Virus record (IMG/VR): IMGVR_UViG_3300013014_000617
Span: 1 to 49,960 of that record
Length of the DNA: 49,960 bases
Reading direction: 5' to 3' (one strand)
From: a virus
In this document: in pieces, positions 41,875 to 49,960 of the stretch
Layout of the letters: every line of letters starts with the position of its first letter
Numbering within the stretch: position 1 is the stretch's first letter
Made by a program: the position numbers and the translations under genes
Notes under the pieces: generated by a model
What the model saw: only the letters and a program-made list of their open reading frames with translations
Database searches by the model: none
What the model was told of the DNA's origin: nothing

Positions 41875-42541
41875 AGAATTAGTATTACATCACCACTTAG
41901 GATTGGGTGATCACATTATATGTAATGGAATGGTCTACGGACTTATAGAAAAATATGATGTAGAACAATTATATCTTATGGTTAAAGATGTTAATTTACC
42001 CACAGTAAATAAACTATATGAGGATTCGGATATTATAATACCCGTATCTATTCCATATGAGACGTATGAACAAGAACAAAAATTTGTAGCAGAATATCGT
42101 ACAGACATTCCTCACCTAGATATAATTTATACAGGTGGGGGATCAGAATTCTTCGATATTGAATTCTATGGCATGGCGAATATAGAATTCGAAGATAGGT
42201 GGGATAAGTTTACAATGCCCAAGGATGATTCTGCTAGTAAAGAGTTCTTTAATAAGTTTATAAAAGATAAAGAATATTGCCTAGTACATTGTCAGGGAAG
42301 TCCTGGCCCATATAATTTGGACATAAAAACTAATCTACCAATATACTATGTTGAATCGGGACTAACCGATACCTTATTAGATTGGACAGACGTAATTAAA
42401 AATGCTAAGGAAATACATTGTATAGATAGTAGCATTATACATCTAGCAGATAGTTTAGACTTAACTGCTGAGAAATTATACTATCATGATGTTGGTCGAG
42501 GAAGTCAATTCCATCTTATTAATGAATGGTCAAGAGTATGA
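41861..42541 (+). CDS. Unknown glycan-cluster protein with GLGDHI motif (second copy)
   Basis: This is a 226-residue protein paralogous to that at 33158. Shared features are LHHHLGLGDHIICNGMVYGL near the start, a similar length and a donor-half segment KEYCLVHCQGSPGPYNLD then WTDVIKNAKEIHCIDSSIIH, comparable to DFVDLIKKAKEIHVVGSF in the other copy. A GT-B (heptosyltransferase-like) fold is possible. The start at 41861 was chosen because it gives the N terminus of the paralogue; earlier codons overlap the upstream gene. Confidence 0.7.
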   Translation: MEKFKELVLHHHLGLGDHIICNGMVYGLIEKYDVEQLYLMVKDVNLPTVNKLYEDSDIIIPVSIPYETYEQEQKFVAEYRTDIPHLDIIYTGGGSEFFDIEFYGMANIEFEDRWDKFTMPKDDSASKEFFNKFIKDKEYCLVHCQGSPGPYNLDIKTNLPIYYVESGLTDTLLDWTDVIKNAKEIHCIDSSIIHLADSLDLTAEKLYYHDVGRGSQFHLINEWSRV

Positions 42542-43635
42542 TGAACATTGTTATTCCTATGGCAGGGCTAGGAACTAGATTTCAAAAGATAGGAATAGAT
42601 AAACCTAAGCCGTTGATTGTTGTTAATGGTAAAACATTAATAGAACATTCTATAGATAGTTTTAATGTAAAGGGTAGGTTTATTTTTATTACTAGGGACT
42701 TTGATGACCCTGAGTATAATAAAGAACTAACTGATATCTTTGAATCAAAAGGTATAGAATATACTGAAATAAGAATTAGTAATACTACAGACGGTGCTGC
42801 AGATACAGTATTGTTTGCAAAAGACATTATTGATAATGATAACCCATTGGTTGTTTATAATTGCGATCAAATAATTAAGTGGGATTCTGTTGGTTTTTTA
42901 AATTGGATACAGGATAAAGATCCCGATGCTGCTCTTGTTTTATATAAGAGTAAAGATCCTAAAAATAGTTTTGCTGAAATAAAATTAAATAGAATCTTTA
43001 AAGTTGTAGAGAAGGATCCTATTTCTGATAATGCCTTGATTGGATTCCATTATTGGAAAAGAGGGAAAGACTTTGTTACTAGCGCAAAAAAATTATTAGA
43101 TAATTTTAGAATATCGGGAAGACCAGAATGTTATATCAGCGAGACATTCAATTATTTAAGAGACGCTAAAATTTTACCTTTCCATATAATTAATAACGCA
43201 TATATTCCTTTAGGTACTCCTGAAGATGTTGCAAAATATTTAGGTAAGGTTGGGGAATTTGATACTAACAAGCCAAAAACACTATTCATTGATATAGATG
43301 GTACTGTATTAAAACACGAACATACTATAAGCGGCGTCTATAAGAATGCACCTACAATTTTACCAGGTGTAGTTGACAAAATTAATGAATGGGATAGTAA
43401 AGGACATAAGATCATTTTTGTTACTGCTAGAAAAGAAAGCACACGAAAAATAACCGAGGAACAATTAACATTTTTTGGTTTAGCTTGGGATCAGTTAATA
43501 ATGGGAGTCGGTGGAGGTTCCAGATATATTATTAATGATAAAATGAATATTGATGATATGGATAGAGCAGTAGGAATAAGCGCAATTACTAACTCAGGTT
43601 TTAACACAATAAATTGGGCAGATTACGGATTATGA
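42538..43635 (+). CDS. Nucleotidyltransferase-HAD phosphatase fusion
   Basis: This is a 365-residue two-domain protein. Residues about 1-240 are a sugar-phosphate nucleotidyltransferase, with IPMAGLGTRFQKIGIDKPKP (the G-x-G-T-R-F and PKP motifs) and VYNCDQIIKWDS. Residues about 250-365 are a HAD-like hydrolase with TLFIDIDGTVLKHEHT and IIFVTARKESTRK, then IINDKMNIDD. This order is the reverse of the protein at 48142. It presumably activates a sugar (or polyol) phosphate for the cluster. ATGA overlap with the upstream gene sets the start at 42538; 42541 is also possible. Confidence 0.87.
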   Translation: MMNIVIPMAGLGTRFQKIGIDKPKPLIVVNGKTLIEHSIDSFNVKGRFIFITRDFDDPEYNKELTDIFESKGIEYTEIRISNTTDGAADTVLFAKDIIDNDNPLVVYNCDQIIKWDSVGFLNWIQDKDPDAALVLYKSKDPKNSFAEIKLNRIFKVVEKDPISDNALIGFHYWKRGKDFVTSAKKLLDNFRISGRPECYISETFNYLRDAKILPFHIINNAYIPLGTPEDVAKYLGKVGEFDTNKPKTLFIDIDGTVLKHEHTISGVYKNAPTILPGVVDKINEWDSKGHKIIFVTARKESTRKITEEQLTFFGLAWDQLIMGVGGGSRYIINDKMNIDDMDRAVGISAITNSGFNTINWADYGL

Positions 43636-43958
43636 AAATACTAAACATACAGGATATGAAGGATGGTTGGTTTGTTGGAGGATTTGAACCTACTGCATAC
43701 TTCACTAAAGACTTTGAGGTTAACTATAGAACTCATCCTGCCGGACAAAAATGGGATATGCATTACCACACCACTACTACAGAGATTAACTTATTGGTTA
43801 GCGGAAGAATGATAATGCAAGATAAAGAATTAACAACTGGTGATATTTTTATAGTTGAGCCATGGGAAATTTCTGATCCTGTATTTTTAGAAGATACTAC
43901 AGTTGTTTGTGTAAAAACGCCTAGCGGCAATGATAAAAAGGTAATACAGCATGGCTAA
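43632..43958 (+). CDS. Cupin-fold protein
   Basis: This is a 108-residue small cupin. It has KWDMHYHTTTTEINLLVSGR, containing the H-x-H and Glu of cupin motif 1, followed by TGDIFIVEPWE and a second strand set DTTVVCVKTPSGNDKK. Its ATG overlaps the fusion gene stop (ATGA) and its end overlaps the methyltransferase gene. Possible roles include a sugar isomerase/epimerase-like or a sensory cupin; none is proven. Confidence 0.78.
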   Translation: MKILNIQDMKDGWFVGGFEPTAYFTKDFEVNYRTHPAGQKWDMHYHTTTTEINLLVSGRMIMQDKELTTGDIFIVEPWEISDPVFLEDTTVVCVKTPSGNDKKVIQHG

Positions 43959-44688
43959 TGATCATTATATAGAAAGATTAAAGGGTTGGGCAAATTCGGG
44001 CAGAGAAAATATTGCATCACCTAAAATATTACAAGTTGCTGATTATATAGATTTTGATACAATAGAAACAGTATTAGATATTGGTAGTTGGCATTTAAAA
44101 CAAAGTATTGAATTTGCTTATGCTTTTCCTACAGCAATAATACATGCATTTGAACCTAGTCCTCAAAATCAGAGAGAATGTATTCAAATGAAGAGCGGTG
44201 TACCTAAAGACGTGCAGGATAGAATACAAATTTATAATGTAGCCCTATCTAATAAAAATGGACCAATAACATTTTATGATATTGATACATCTCAGGGTGT
44301 AGGTTATAATCCAGGTGCTGCAAGTAAGTATAAATTTGTCGACGGTATGAATGGAACATTCTTTAACCAAAATTGGATACAAAAAGAAATCGTTGTAGAA
44401 GCACTTACCTTAGATCATTGGGCAATGATTAATGGTATTAAATCTGTAGATGCACTATGGGTAGATGTGCAGGGCGGTGAGCTAGATGTATTTAAAGGTG
44501 GTTCTCAAACATTAAAAAATGTTAAGGTCATTTTTACAGAAGTTGGACTAAAAGAATATTATGCGGGACAAAGTTTAAAACCCGAAATAGAAGAATTTTT
44601 ATTTAATCTTGGCTTTGAAGAACTTCCTGGCGGATTTGAAATTAATGGTTTTGAATATGAAGGTAACAACATCTATATTAGAAAATGA
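43951..44688 (+). CDS. FkbM-family methyltransferase
   Basis: This is a 245-residue SAM-dependent methyltransferase. It has ETVLDIGSWHLKQSIEFAYA as the SAM loop, IIHAFEPSPQNQRECIQ, and the FkbM-type motif DALWVDVQGGELDVFKGG where D-V/I-E/Q-G is the core. Coupled to the cupin gene by an 8-base overlap and to the next gene by ATGA. It is one of three FkbM-type enzymes here, suggesting a multiply methylated glycan. Confidence 0.85.
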   Translation: MANDHYIERLKGWANSGRENIASPKILQVADYIDFDTIETVLDIGSWHLKQSIEFAYAFPTAIIHAFEPSPQNQRECIQMKSGVPKDVQDRIQIYNVALSNKNGPITFYDIDTSQGVGYNPGAASKYKFVDGMNGTFFNQNWIQKEIVVEALTLDHWAMINGIKSVDALWVDVQGGELDVFKGGSQTLKNVKVIFTEVGLKEYYAGQSLKPEIEEFLFNLGFEELPGGFEINGFEYEGNNIYIRK

Positions 44689-45125
44689 AATTAATTGCTC
44701 ATAGAGGCCTATTCAATGGCCCAGATGTTAATCTAGAAAATAGACCAGAACAAATTAAAGTTGCTCTTACGGGAGGCTTTGATTGTGAGATTGATCTATG
44801 GGTTGAGAATAGTGAATTGTGGTTAGGTCATGATCATCCCGATTATCATATTAGAGAAGATTTTCTAATGCAACCTGGACTCTGGATACATGCTAAAAAT
44901 TTATCAGCATTACGTTGGTTAACAAATACTAGACTTAATTACTTTTGGCATCAGAATGATGATTATGTTATTACAAGCCACTATTGGATATGGACATATC
45001 CCGGCAAAGATTTAACTACTCGCAGTATTTGTGTTATGCCCGAATGGAATAACCCGCCATTAGATGGTGTAAAAGATTTAAACTGTTACGGGGTATGTAG
45101 TGATTTTGTAGGAAAACTAATATGA
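44685..45125 (+). CDS. Short glycerophosphodiester phosphodiesterase-like protein
   Basis: This is a 146-residue protein with the N-terminal half of a GDPD barrel: KLIAHRGLFNGPDVNLENRP (His-Arg and Glu-Asn of the active site), GGFDCEIDLWVENSELWLGH and DHPDYHI (E-x-D and H of the metal site). It is much shorter than usual (about 240), so it could be a minimal version of the fold. It lies between methyltransferase and WavE-like genes; a glycerol-phosphate link in the glycan is a possible substrate. Confidence 0.8.
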   Translation: MKLIAHRGLFNGPDVNLENRPEQIKVALTGGFDCEIDLWVENSELWLGHDHPDYHIREDFLMQPGLWIHAKNLSALRWLTNTRLNYFWHQNDDYVITSHYWIWTYPGKDLTTRSICVMPEWNNPPLDGVKDLNCYGVCSDFVGKLI

Positions 45126-45910
45126 GATCTGTAGTTATAAGAGGTAGTATTGCTTTTGATAAGCGGCCTGGTGTGTATATACAACAGGTTATTGATAGTA
45201 TCCGTAGTTGGCATACTGGAGAACTTATTTTAAGTACATGGACAAATCAACAACATGCTGCACAAGGATTGATAGGTGTCGATAAAGTTGTTTGTTCAGA
45301 TGATCCAGGCGAGGGGCCTGTACAACAATTTTTAAGACAAGCACAAAGTTATTATGTAGGTGTCTCTGTTAGTACAGGTTCAGAAGTAATGGTTACAAGA
45401 ACAGACATACTACACTTCAGAGACTTATTCGAATTAAGAAATACTTATCCAAAGAAAACAAAATTAAACCTAAGTGCATTTGATGAAAAACTACTAATAG
45501 GTAATATGATGACTATTAGACCAGGTTCTGAAATTGATATATCTACTTATAGAGCAAATGATTGGTTTCAGGTTGGTACGAGAGAGGACATCTTAAAATG
45601 GGGTAATGTATTTGAGGATATCGAAACTTTGGATATAAATAGAATAACCGAGTTAAGAAATAATGGTTCTATCTGTACTGAGAATCTTTGGTTTAAGATG
45701 CTACTTAAAAAATATGTTAATCCTGAATTAGATATAATCGAATGGCCAGATCATTTAGCAACGCATGCGTTAATAGACAACTTTGAAGTTATCAACACCA
45801 TAACTACTGCAAGGTCTATAAATTTAAATTGGGCATTTCAACCACAACGACTCGGATGCTATATAACCGAAGAACAATATTTTAATGAATATCAGGCATT
45901 ATGCGAGTAG
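45122..45910 (+). CDS. WavE-like polysaccharide synthesis protein
   Basis: This is a 262-residue protein resembling the WavE family of lipopolysaccharide core/O-antigen proteins. It has VVIRGSIAFDKRPGVYIQQV, SIRSWHTGELILSTWTNQQH, QFLRQAQSYYVGVS and TRTDILHFRDLF, where R-T-D is like the D-x-D of GT-A enzymes. Exact activity of the family is not known to me. It overlaps its neighbours; the following gene is a distant relative (both have an I/L-STW segment). Confidence 0.75.
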   Translation: MRSVVIRGSIAFDKRPGVYIQQVIDSIRSWHTGELILSTWTNQQHAAQGLIGVDKVVCSDDPGEGPVQQFLRQAQSYYVGVSVSTGSEVMVTRTDILHFRDLFELRNTYPKKTKLNLSAFDEKLLIGNMMTIRPGSEIDISTYRANDWFQVGTREDILKWGNVFEDIETLDINRITELRNNGSICTENLWFKMLLKKYVNPELDIIEWPDHLATHALIDNFEVINTITTARSINLNWAFQPQRLGCYITEEQYFNEYQALCE

Positions 45911-46578
45911 CAATTTTATTAACAGGGTTTTGTAGAACATTCGAAAAAGTATTTTTCACTATAGAAGACCTGATACATAGGTATAATGCTGACGTATATA
46001 TTTCAACCTGGGATGTTAGTGACAGTAGATTAACTAAAGAAATAGTACCTTCTAAAGTAACAGGCGATGCCTTCAAGTGTGTTCCGAATGTGAGGGCATG
46101 TTCTATTTTTAACCTTGATCATTACAATAAAAATAAAATACCTTTTATACAAAACGAAAGATCAGATGATGTAATGGTCACCGATCCAAGAGCAATAGAG
46201 CATGGAGCATTCTGGGCTAATAGATGCCGAGATCAATGGTATCTTGTGAATGAGGGATTCAAATCTATTCTCGGTGAGTATGATGTAGTGCTAAGAACAA
46301 GATTAGACATTGCTTATAAGAATATAGAATTATATAAAAGTGATGAACTTATTATACCTGCAGATATAGGTGGTTGGGATTTTTCAGACCATCTGGCATT
46401 TGGTAATTATGATGCGATGGAAAAGTATTGTTCTTTCTATAAACATATGCAGGAAATATATGATAAATATAATGTTGATCCAACACACGCTGTAAATTTT
46501 CTTAAATTTTATACTTCTAATTATGGTACTCCGTCGGAATATAAAATAGATAAAAACATAACATACAAAATAATATGA
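45901..46578 (+). CDS. Putative glycosyltransferase, distantly WavE-like
   Basis: This is a 225-residue protein with RVAILLTGFCRTFEKVFFTI, NADVYISTWDVSDSRLTK and EYDVVLRTRLDIAYKNIELY. The R-L-D near the last strand is in the place of the R-T-D of the WavE-like gene upstream, so both may be GT-A-type transferases. GGWDFSDHLAFGNYDAMEKY continues the pattern. It is coupled by ATGA to a methyltransferase gene. Sugar and acceptor are unknown. Confidence 0.7.
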   Translation: MRVAILLTGFCRTFEKVFFTIEDLIHRYNADVYISTWDVSDSRLTKEIVPSKVTGDAFKCVPNVRACSIFNLDHYNKNKIPFIQNERSDDVMVTDPRAIEHGAFWANRCRDQWYLVNEGFKSILGEYDVVLRTRLDIAYKNIELYKSDELIIPADIGGWDFSDHLAFGNYDAMEKYCSFYKHMQEIYDKYNVDPTHAVNFLKFYTSNYGTPSEYKIDKNITYKII

Positions 46579-47216
46579 AAATTATAGACTTTCAAAATTT
46601 AATTCAAATAAATCAAACACAATTAGATCCTGGAGAAACTCAATGGTTAGTTCAATTAGGTGCCAATGACGGAGTAGTGTGTGAGGGTTATGGTTTACGA
46701 GATATATTATTAGAACAAAAGCACAACGCTATATTAGTAGAACCACTGCCAACAGTATTTGAGCGGTGCAAAGAAAATTATAAGGATGCAAATAGTAAAA
46801 TATATTTTGAGAATATTGCTATTGTGCCAACAAAGACTAATGAATATGAAAAAATTTATCATAACGACGATCATGAAGATGAACCAGGTGTACAAAGTAG
46901 TTTTGTTAGATATGCGCCTTCCGAAAAGTTTGATCTTGTTAGGGTTGAGGAATTTAAGTATCTAGTTGAAAAATATAAACTAACTAGAATACACGGTTTG
47001 TTTATAGATATTGAAGGATTAGAATATGATGTTCTTGATAGTATCTTTAAAACTATAAACATACCAATATCTTTTATAAGATATGAATTCCCCCACAGCA
47101 AGGATGTTGAAGCATTAGACAATATGCTTACAGATTGCGGATTTACTGTACTTCGTTGTAAATACGGTGCTGGGGATAAAGTTGCAATATCAAATGAATT
47201 TAGAGTGGTTGAGTAA
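46575..47216 (+). CDS. FkbM-type methyltransferase
   Basis: This is a 213-residue SAM-dependent methyltransferase. It has QWLVQLGANDGVVCEGYGLR as the SAM loop, NAILVEPLPTVFERCKENY, and GLFIDIEGLEYDVLDSIF, the FkbM signature D-I/V-E-G. It is the third such enzyme in the cluster. The next gene begins 2 bases after its stop. Confidence 0.85.
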   Translation: MKIIDFQNLIQINQTQLDPGETQWLVQLGANDGVVCEGYGLRDILLEQKHNAILVEPLPTVFERCKENYKDANSKIYFENIAIVPTKTNEYEKIYHNDDHEDEPGVQSSFVRYAPSEKFDLVRVEEFKYLVEKYKLTRIHGLFIDIEGLEYDVLDSIFKTINIPISFIRYEFPHSKDVEALDNMLTDCGFTVLRCKYGAGDKVAISNEFRVVE

Positions 47217-47218
47217 CT

Positions 47219-48145
47219 ATGGTAAAAGATATTTTATTTTTAAATTACCATTGGGTACCTAATAGTACTTTCATTTTCAAATCATTAGAAAATACTGGAT
47301 ATGTGTGTGATTTTATAGGTGAGCCGGAATTAGAATCATTCGTTCCAACTTGCGAATATAAAGTTGTAATCGCATACTTACATGACCCTCATCATTTACC
47401 TATAATCAGTAGATTACTAGAAACTTCTTTAAAGAATAGTTTCTTTATACAACATGATGATACTGATTCAGAAGATGTTAGTAGATGGTTCTCAAGATCT
47501 CCTGATTTAATTATGCACAGAGAGTTGACAAGTAACACTAATAGACATTATAATTGTCCTATATACCCAATGCATTTCCCCATTCCTTCGGTTAATGATT
47601 ACCAGAATAGAGAAAGAGATATAGATGTTTGTTTTATCGGTGCACCCACAAACCAACGAAGAAACTTCTTTGTAGATAAACTACGTCAAATACAACCTCA
47701 TTTAAATATTAATTGGTCAATAAAATATTCTCATGAAAGAAACATTCCTGAAACTTTAGATATTTTAAATAGATCTAAGATTGTAGTAAATTATCCAGGT
47801 AACAGTTACGATAGCTGGAGAATTTGGGAAGCGGCAAGTGCAGGCGCAGCAATTTTACAACCAAAATTACCGCTAGATAGTATATCAAAAGAGCATATGT
47901 TCTTTGATGAGTATGTAGAATACAATATGGATTGTTCTGATCTAAAAGATAAAATAGTGTGGCTATTAGAAGAGGACAGATGGATAGAATGGGGTAATAG
48001 AAGTATAAACTCATATGAGGCTTACCACACACCCGAGGATTGTTTTGTGAGATATTATAATAATATTATTAGACACGTTCCCCTCGAAAAACTAATACCT
48101 AATCCCGTAAATCCTTTTGAAATTTTTAAACCTAACCGAGTATGA
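47219..48145 (+). CDS. Glycosyltransferase, CgeB/GT-B-like
   Basis: This is a 308-residue protein of CgeB-like GT-B type. It has FIQHDDTDSEDVSRWFSRSP, DVCFIGAPTNQRRNFFVDKL, SKIVVNYPGNSYDSWRIWEA and the donor-site helix AASAGAAILQPKLP, a pattern of CgeB/glycosyltransferase group 1 proteins. It overlaps the next gene by ATGA. Specificity is not visible. Confidence 0.82.
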   Translation: MVKDILFLNYHWVPNSTFIFKSLENTGYVCDFIGEPELESFVPTCEYKVVIAYLHDPHHLPIISRLLETSLKNSFFIQHDDTDSEDVSRWFSRSPDLIMHRELTSNTNRHYNCPIYPMHFPIPSVNDYQNRERDIDVCFIGAPTNQRRNFFVDKLRQIQPHLNINWSIKYSHERNIPETLDILNRSKIVVNYPGNSYDSWRIWEAASAGAAILQPKLPLDSISKEHMFFDEYVEYNMDCSDLKDKIVWLLEEDRWIEWGNRSINSYEAYHTPEDCFVRYYNNIIRHVPLEKLIPNPVNPFEIFKPNRV

Positions 48146-49515
48146 TTAAACTAATAATTTTTGATTTAGACGGAGTACTAATAGATAGTAGGGAACTTCA
48201 CTACGAAGCATTGAATTCTGCCCTAGTTAAAATTGACCCTAAGTATATTATTACTAGAGAAGAACATTTAAGTAGATATGACGGATTAAATACTACTGCT
48301 AAACTAGAACTACTACACTCGGAAAAAGGATTGCCTAAATCCGAATTCAATTCTGTATGGCAAAATAAACAGTCTGCAACTATAGATGCATTCAAACAAT
48401 TCTCAAACGACGAAAAATTAATTAGTATATTCTTGGAACTAAAACAGATAGGATATAAAATAGGTGTTGCGAGTAATAGTATTAGAGAAACAGTAAAACT
48501 ATCTTTATTAAAAATCGGTATACTTGAATATGTGGACTACTATGTTAGCAATGAAGATGTAAAAAGACCTAAACCATTTCCTGAGATGTATTGGAAATGT
48601 ATGACTGCAATGGGTCACAATGCTAAGGAAACATTAATAATTGAAGATAGTCATATTGGAAGAGCAGGCGCTATTGCAAGCGGCGCGCATCTTTTACCCG
48701 TAGAAGATTGTAATGATTTATCTATGGAAAAAATAAGAAAAGAATTAATGATACTAAATGGACTAAACAATAGCCCTAAGGTACCATGGCGTGATAATAA
48801 ATTGAATGTACTAATACCAATGGCAGGCGCAGGATCCAGATTTGCAACTGCAGGATACACATTCCCTAAGCCATTGATTGAGGTTAATGGTAAACCAATG
48901 ATTCAAGTTGTTGTTAACAATTTAAATATAGATGCTAATTATATCTTTATAGTGCAAAAAGAACATTATGACAAATATAATTTAAAATATCTATTGAACT
49001 TAATAGCTCCAGACTGTAAAATAGTACAAGTCGAGGGCGTGACTGAAGGCGCTGCCTGTACAACGCTATTGGCAAAAGAATTTATAGATAATGCTAATCC
49101 ATTGTTAATTGCTAACAGTGATCAATACATTGAATGGGATTCTAATTCATGTATGTATGCGTTTGGTGCAGATACTATCGATGGGGGAATTTTAACTTTT
49201 GAAGCAAGTCATCCTAAATGGAGTTATGCCTCAATAGGCGAAGAAGGATTCGTAAAAGAAGTTGCTGAGAAAAAGGTTATCAGTAATAACGCAACAGTTG
49301 GTGTTTATTATTGGAAACGGGGAAGCGACTATGTTAAGTATACTAATCAAATGATAGAAAAGAATATTAGAACAAATAATGAGTTTTATGTTTGTCCAGT
49401 ATACAATGAAGCAATTTTAGATGAGAAAAAGATTCGAGTAAAAGAGATTAAAAATATGTGGGGCATTGGTACTCCAGAAGATTTAAATTATTTCTTACAA
49501 AATTACAAGGTTTAA
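48142..49515 (+). CDS. HAD phosphatase-nucleotidyltransferase fusion
   Basis: This is a 457-residue two-domain protein. Residues 1-210 are a beta-phosphoglucomutase-like HAD domain with IFDLDGVLIDSRELHYEALN, GVASNSIRETVKLS and ETLIIEDSHIGRAGA. Residues about 225-457 are a sugar nucleotidyltransferase with LIPMAGAGSRFATAGYTFPK, PLIEVNGKPM and ANSDQYIEWDS. The order is the reverse of the protein at 42538, and the two nucleotidyltransferase domains are clear homologues. It may act as mutase/phosphatase plus nucleotidyltransferase for one sugar phosphate. Confidence 0.88.
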   Translation: MIKLIIFDLDGVLIDSRELHYEALNSALVKIDPKYIITREEHLSRYDGLNTTAKLELLHSEKGLPKSEFNSVWQNKQSATIDAFKQFSNDEKLISIFLELKQIGYKIGVASNSIRETVKLSLLKIGILEYVDYYVSNEDVKRPKPFPEMYWKCMTAMGHNAKETLIIEDSHIGRAGAIASGAHLLPVEDCNDLSMEKIRKELMILNGLNNSPKVPWRDNKLNVLIPMAGAGSRFATAGYTFPKPLIEVNGKPMIQVVVNNLNIDANYIFIVQKEHYDKYNLKYLLNLIAPDCKIVQVEGVTEGAACTTLLAKEFIDNANPLLIANSDQYIEWDSNSCMYAFGADTIDGGILTFEASHPKWSYASIGEEGFVKEVAEKKVISNNATVGVYYWKRGSDYVKYTNQMIEKNIRTNNEFYVCPVYNEAILDEKKIRVKEIKNMWGIGTPEDLNYFLQNYKV

Positions 49516-49517
49516 TT

Positions 49518-49960
49518 ATGAGTAAAAAGGTGACGGTAATTACTCCTACAACAGGATCTGATTATCTAAAACAAAATGCAGATTCTGTAGTAAAACAGAC
49601 ATATGAAAATGTAGAACATCTTATTGTTATTGATGGGCCGGAGTTTCAAACCAAGGCATTTAAACAATTAGATTTAGAAACTTCCGCAACGGTAGTTACG
49701 CTACCTCATAACACCGGGCATAGCCAATACAACGGACATAGAATATACGGGGCATTTCCATATCTGATTGATTCTGATTATGTAATGTTCTTAGATGAAG
49801 ACAATTATATTGATCCTGCACATATAGAAACATTAGTTAAAGTTTGCGAAACTAATGATTGGGCATTCTCATTAAGAAAAATTGTGGACAAAGATAGCAA
49901 GTATGTTTGTCTTGATGATTGTGAGAACTTAGGTAAATGGCCTACATGCTTAAGTGAACA
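49518..49960 (+). CDS. Glycosyltransferase family 2 (3' end outside window)
   Basis: This is the N-terminal part of a GT2 enzyme. The visible 147 residues begin MSKKVTVITPTTGSDYLKQN and continue ADSVVKQTYENVEHLIVIDG, then YLIDSDYVMFLDEDNYIDPA, which contains the D-x-D-type metal motif of GT-A enzymes. It lies 2 bases after the preceding stop codon, so it belongs to the same operon. The frame is open to the edge of the window. Confidence 0.85.
   Translation, partial: MSKKVTVITPTTGSDYLKQNADSVVKQTYENVEHLIVIDGPEFQTKAFKQLDLETSATVVTLPHNTGHSQYNGHRIYGAFPYLIDSDYVMFLDEDNYIDPAHIETLVKVCETNDWAFSLRKIVDKDSKYVCLDDCENLGKWPTCLSE

Noticed and set aside
1-49960. tRNA genes, CRISPR arrays, insertion sequences, integrase or attachment sites
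   Set aside because: None was seen on reading the sequence; the gaps are all under about 100 bases and hold promoters or terminators. A covariance-model scan was not possible here.

Overview
The window is a piece of an AT-rich genome of a contractile-tailed, T4-like bacteriophage. All genes lie on the + strand. The opening gene order (sheath, tube, portal, prohead core, protease, scaffold, major capsid, gp3, UvsY, UvsW, gp55, then gp47/gp46) is the structural and replication core of T4-like myoviruses. It is closest in layout to marine cyanophage/pelagiphage-type T4-likes, which also carry MazG, FolE/Que genes, a 2OG-Fe(II) oxygenase and CobS/CobT-like genes. No photosynthesis gene, tRNA, integrase, insertion sequence or CRISPR array was seen, and the host cannot be named from this window.

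Region 1 (1-9.6 kb) is the virion module: the tail sheath (5' end outside the window, with about seven ~40-residue repeats inserted), tail tube, portal, two small prohead-core proteins, an unknown protein, prohead protease, scaffold, major capsid protein and gp3. TATAAATA late promoters precede the scaffold, capsid and gp3 genes, and a strong hairpin terminator follows the capsid gene.

Region 2 (9.6-30.4 kb) is DNA metabolism and modification: a glycosyltransferase-like protein, UvsY, UvsW, the late sigma factor gp55, MazG, QueE, a histone-like protein, FolE, an exonuclease, a glycosyltransferase, a DpdA-type transglycosylase, a possible T-fold protein, a second glycosyltransferase broken by a frameshift, a GalE-like epimerase, QueD, cupin and DUF2452 proteins, gp47, gp46, a 2OG-Fe(II) oxygenase and a CobT/CobS-like pair. 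FolE, QueD, QueE and DpdA together imply 7-deazaguanine in the phage DNA. No QueC is present, and two glycosyltransferases and an epimerase sit among these genes. The first glycosyltransferase and DpdA share a C-terminal peptide resembling sliding-clamp-binding tails. The most interesting hypothesis here is therefore a clamp-guided, possibly glycosylated 7-deazaguanine modification. Sigma70-type promoters with 17-bp spacers precede mazG, dpdA and both CobT/CobS-like genes.

Region 3 (30.4 kb to the end) is a ~19.5 kb polysaccharide cassette behind one clear TATAAATA late promoter, with most genes overlapping by ATGA. It holds a GDP-fucose route plus an alpha-fucosyltransferase. It also holds an RfbH-type dehydrase, a thiamine-diphosphate enzyme split in two genes and sugar reductases/dehydratases, an arrangement resembling branched-chain sugar synthesis of the yersiniose type. 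The rest are two reciprocal nucleotidyltransferase/HAD fusions, three FkbM methyltransferases, and many glycosyltransferase-like proteins. No gap longer than about 100 bases lacks a gene.
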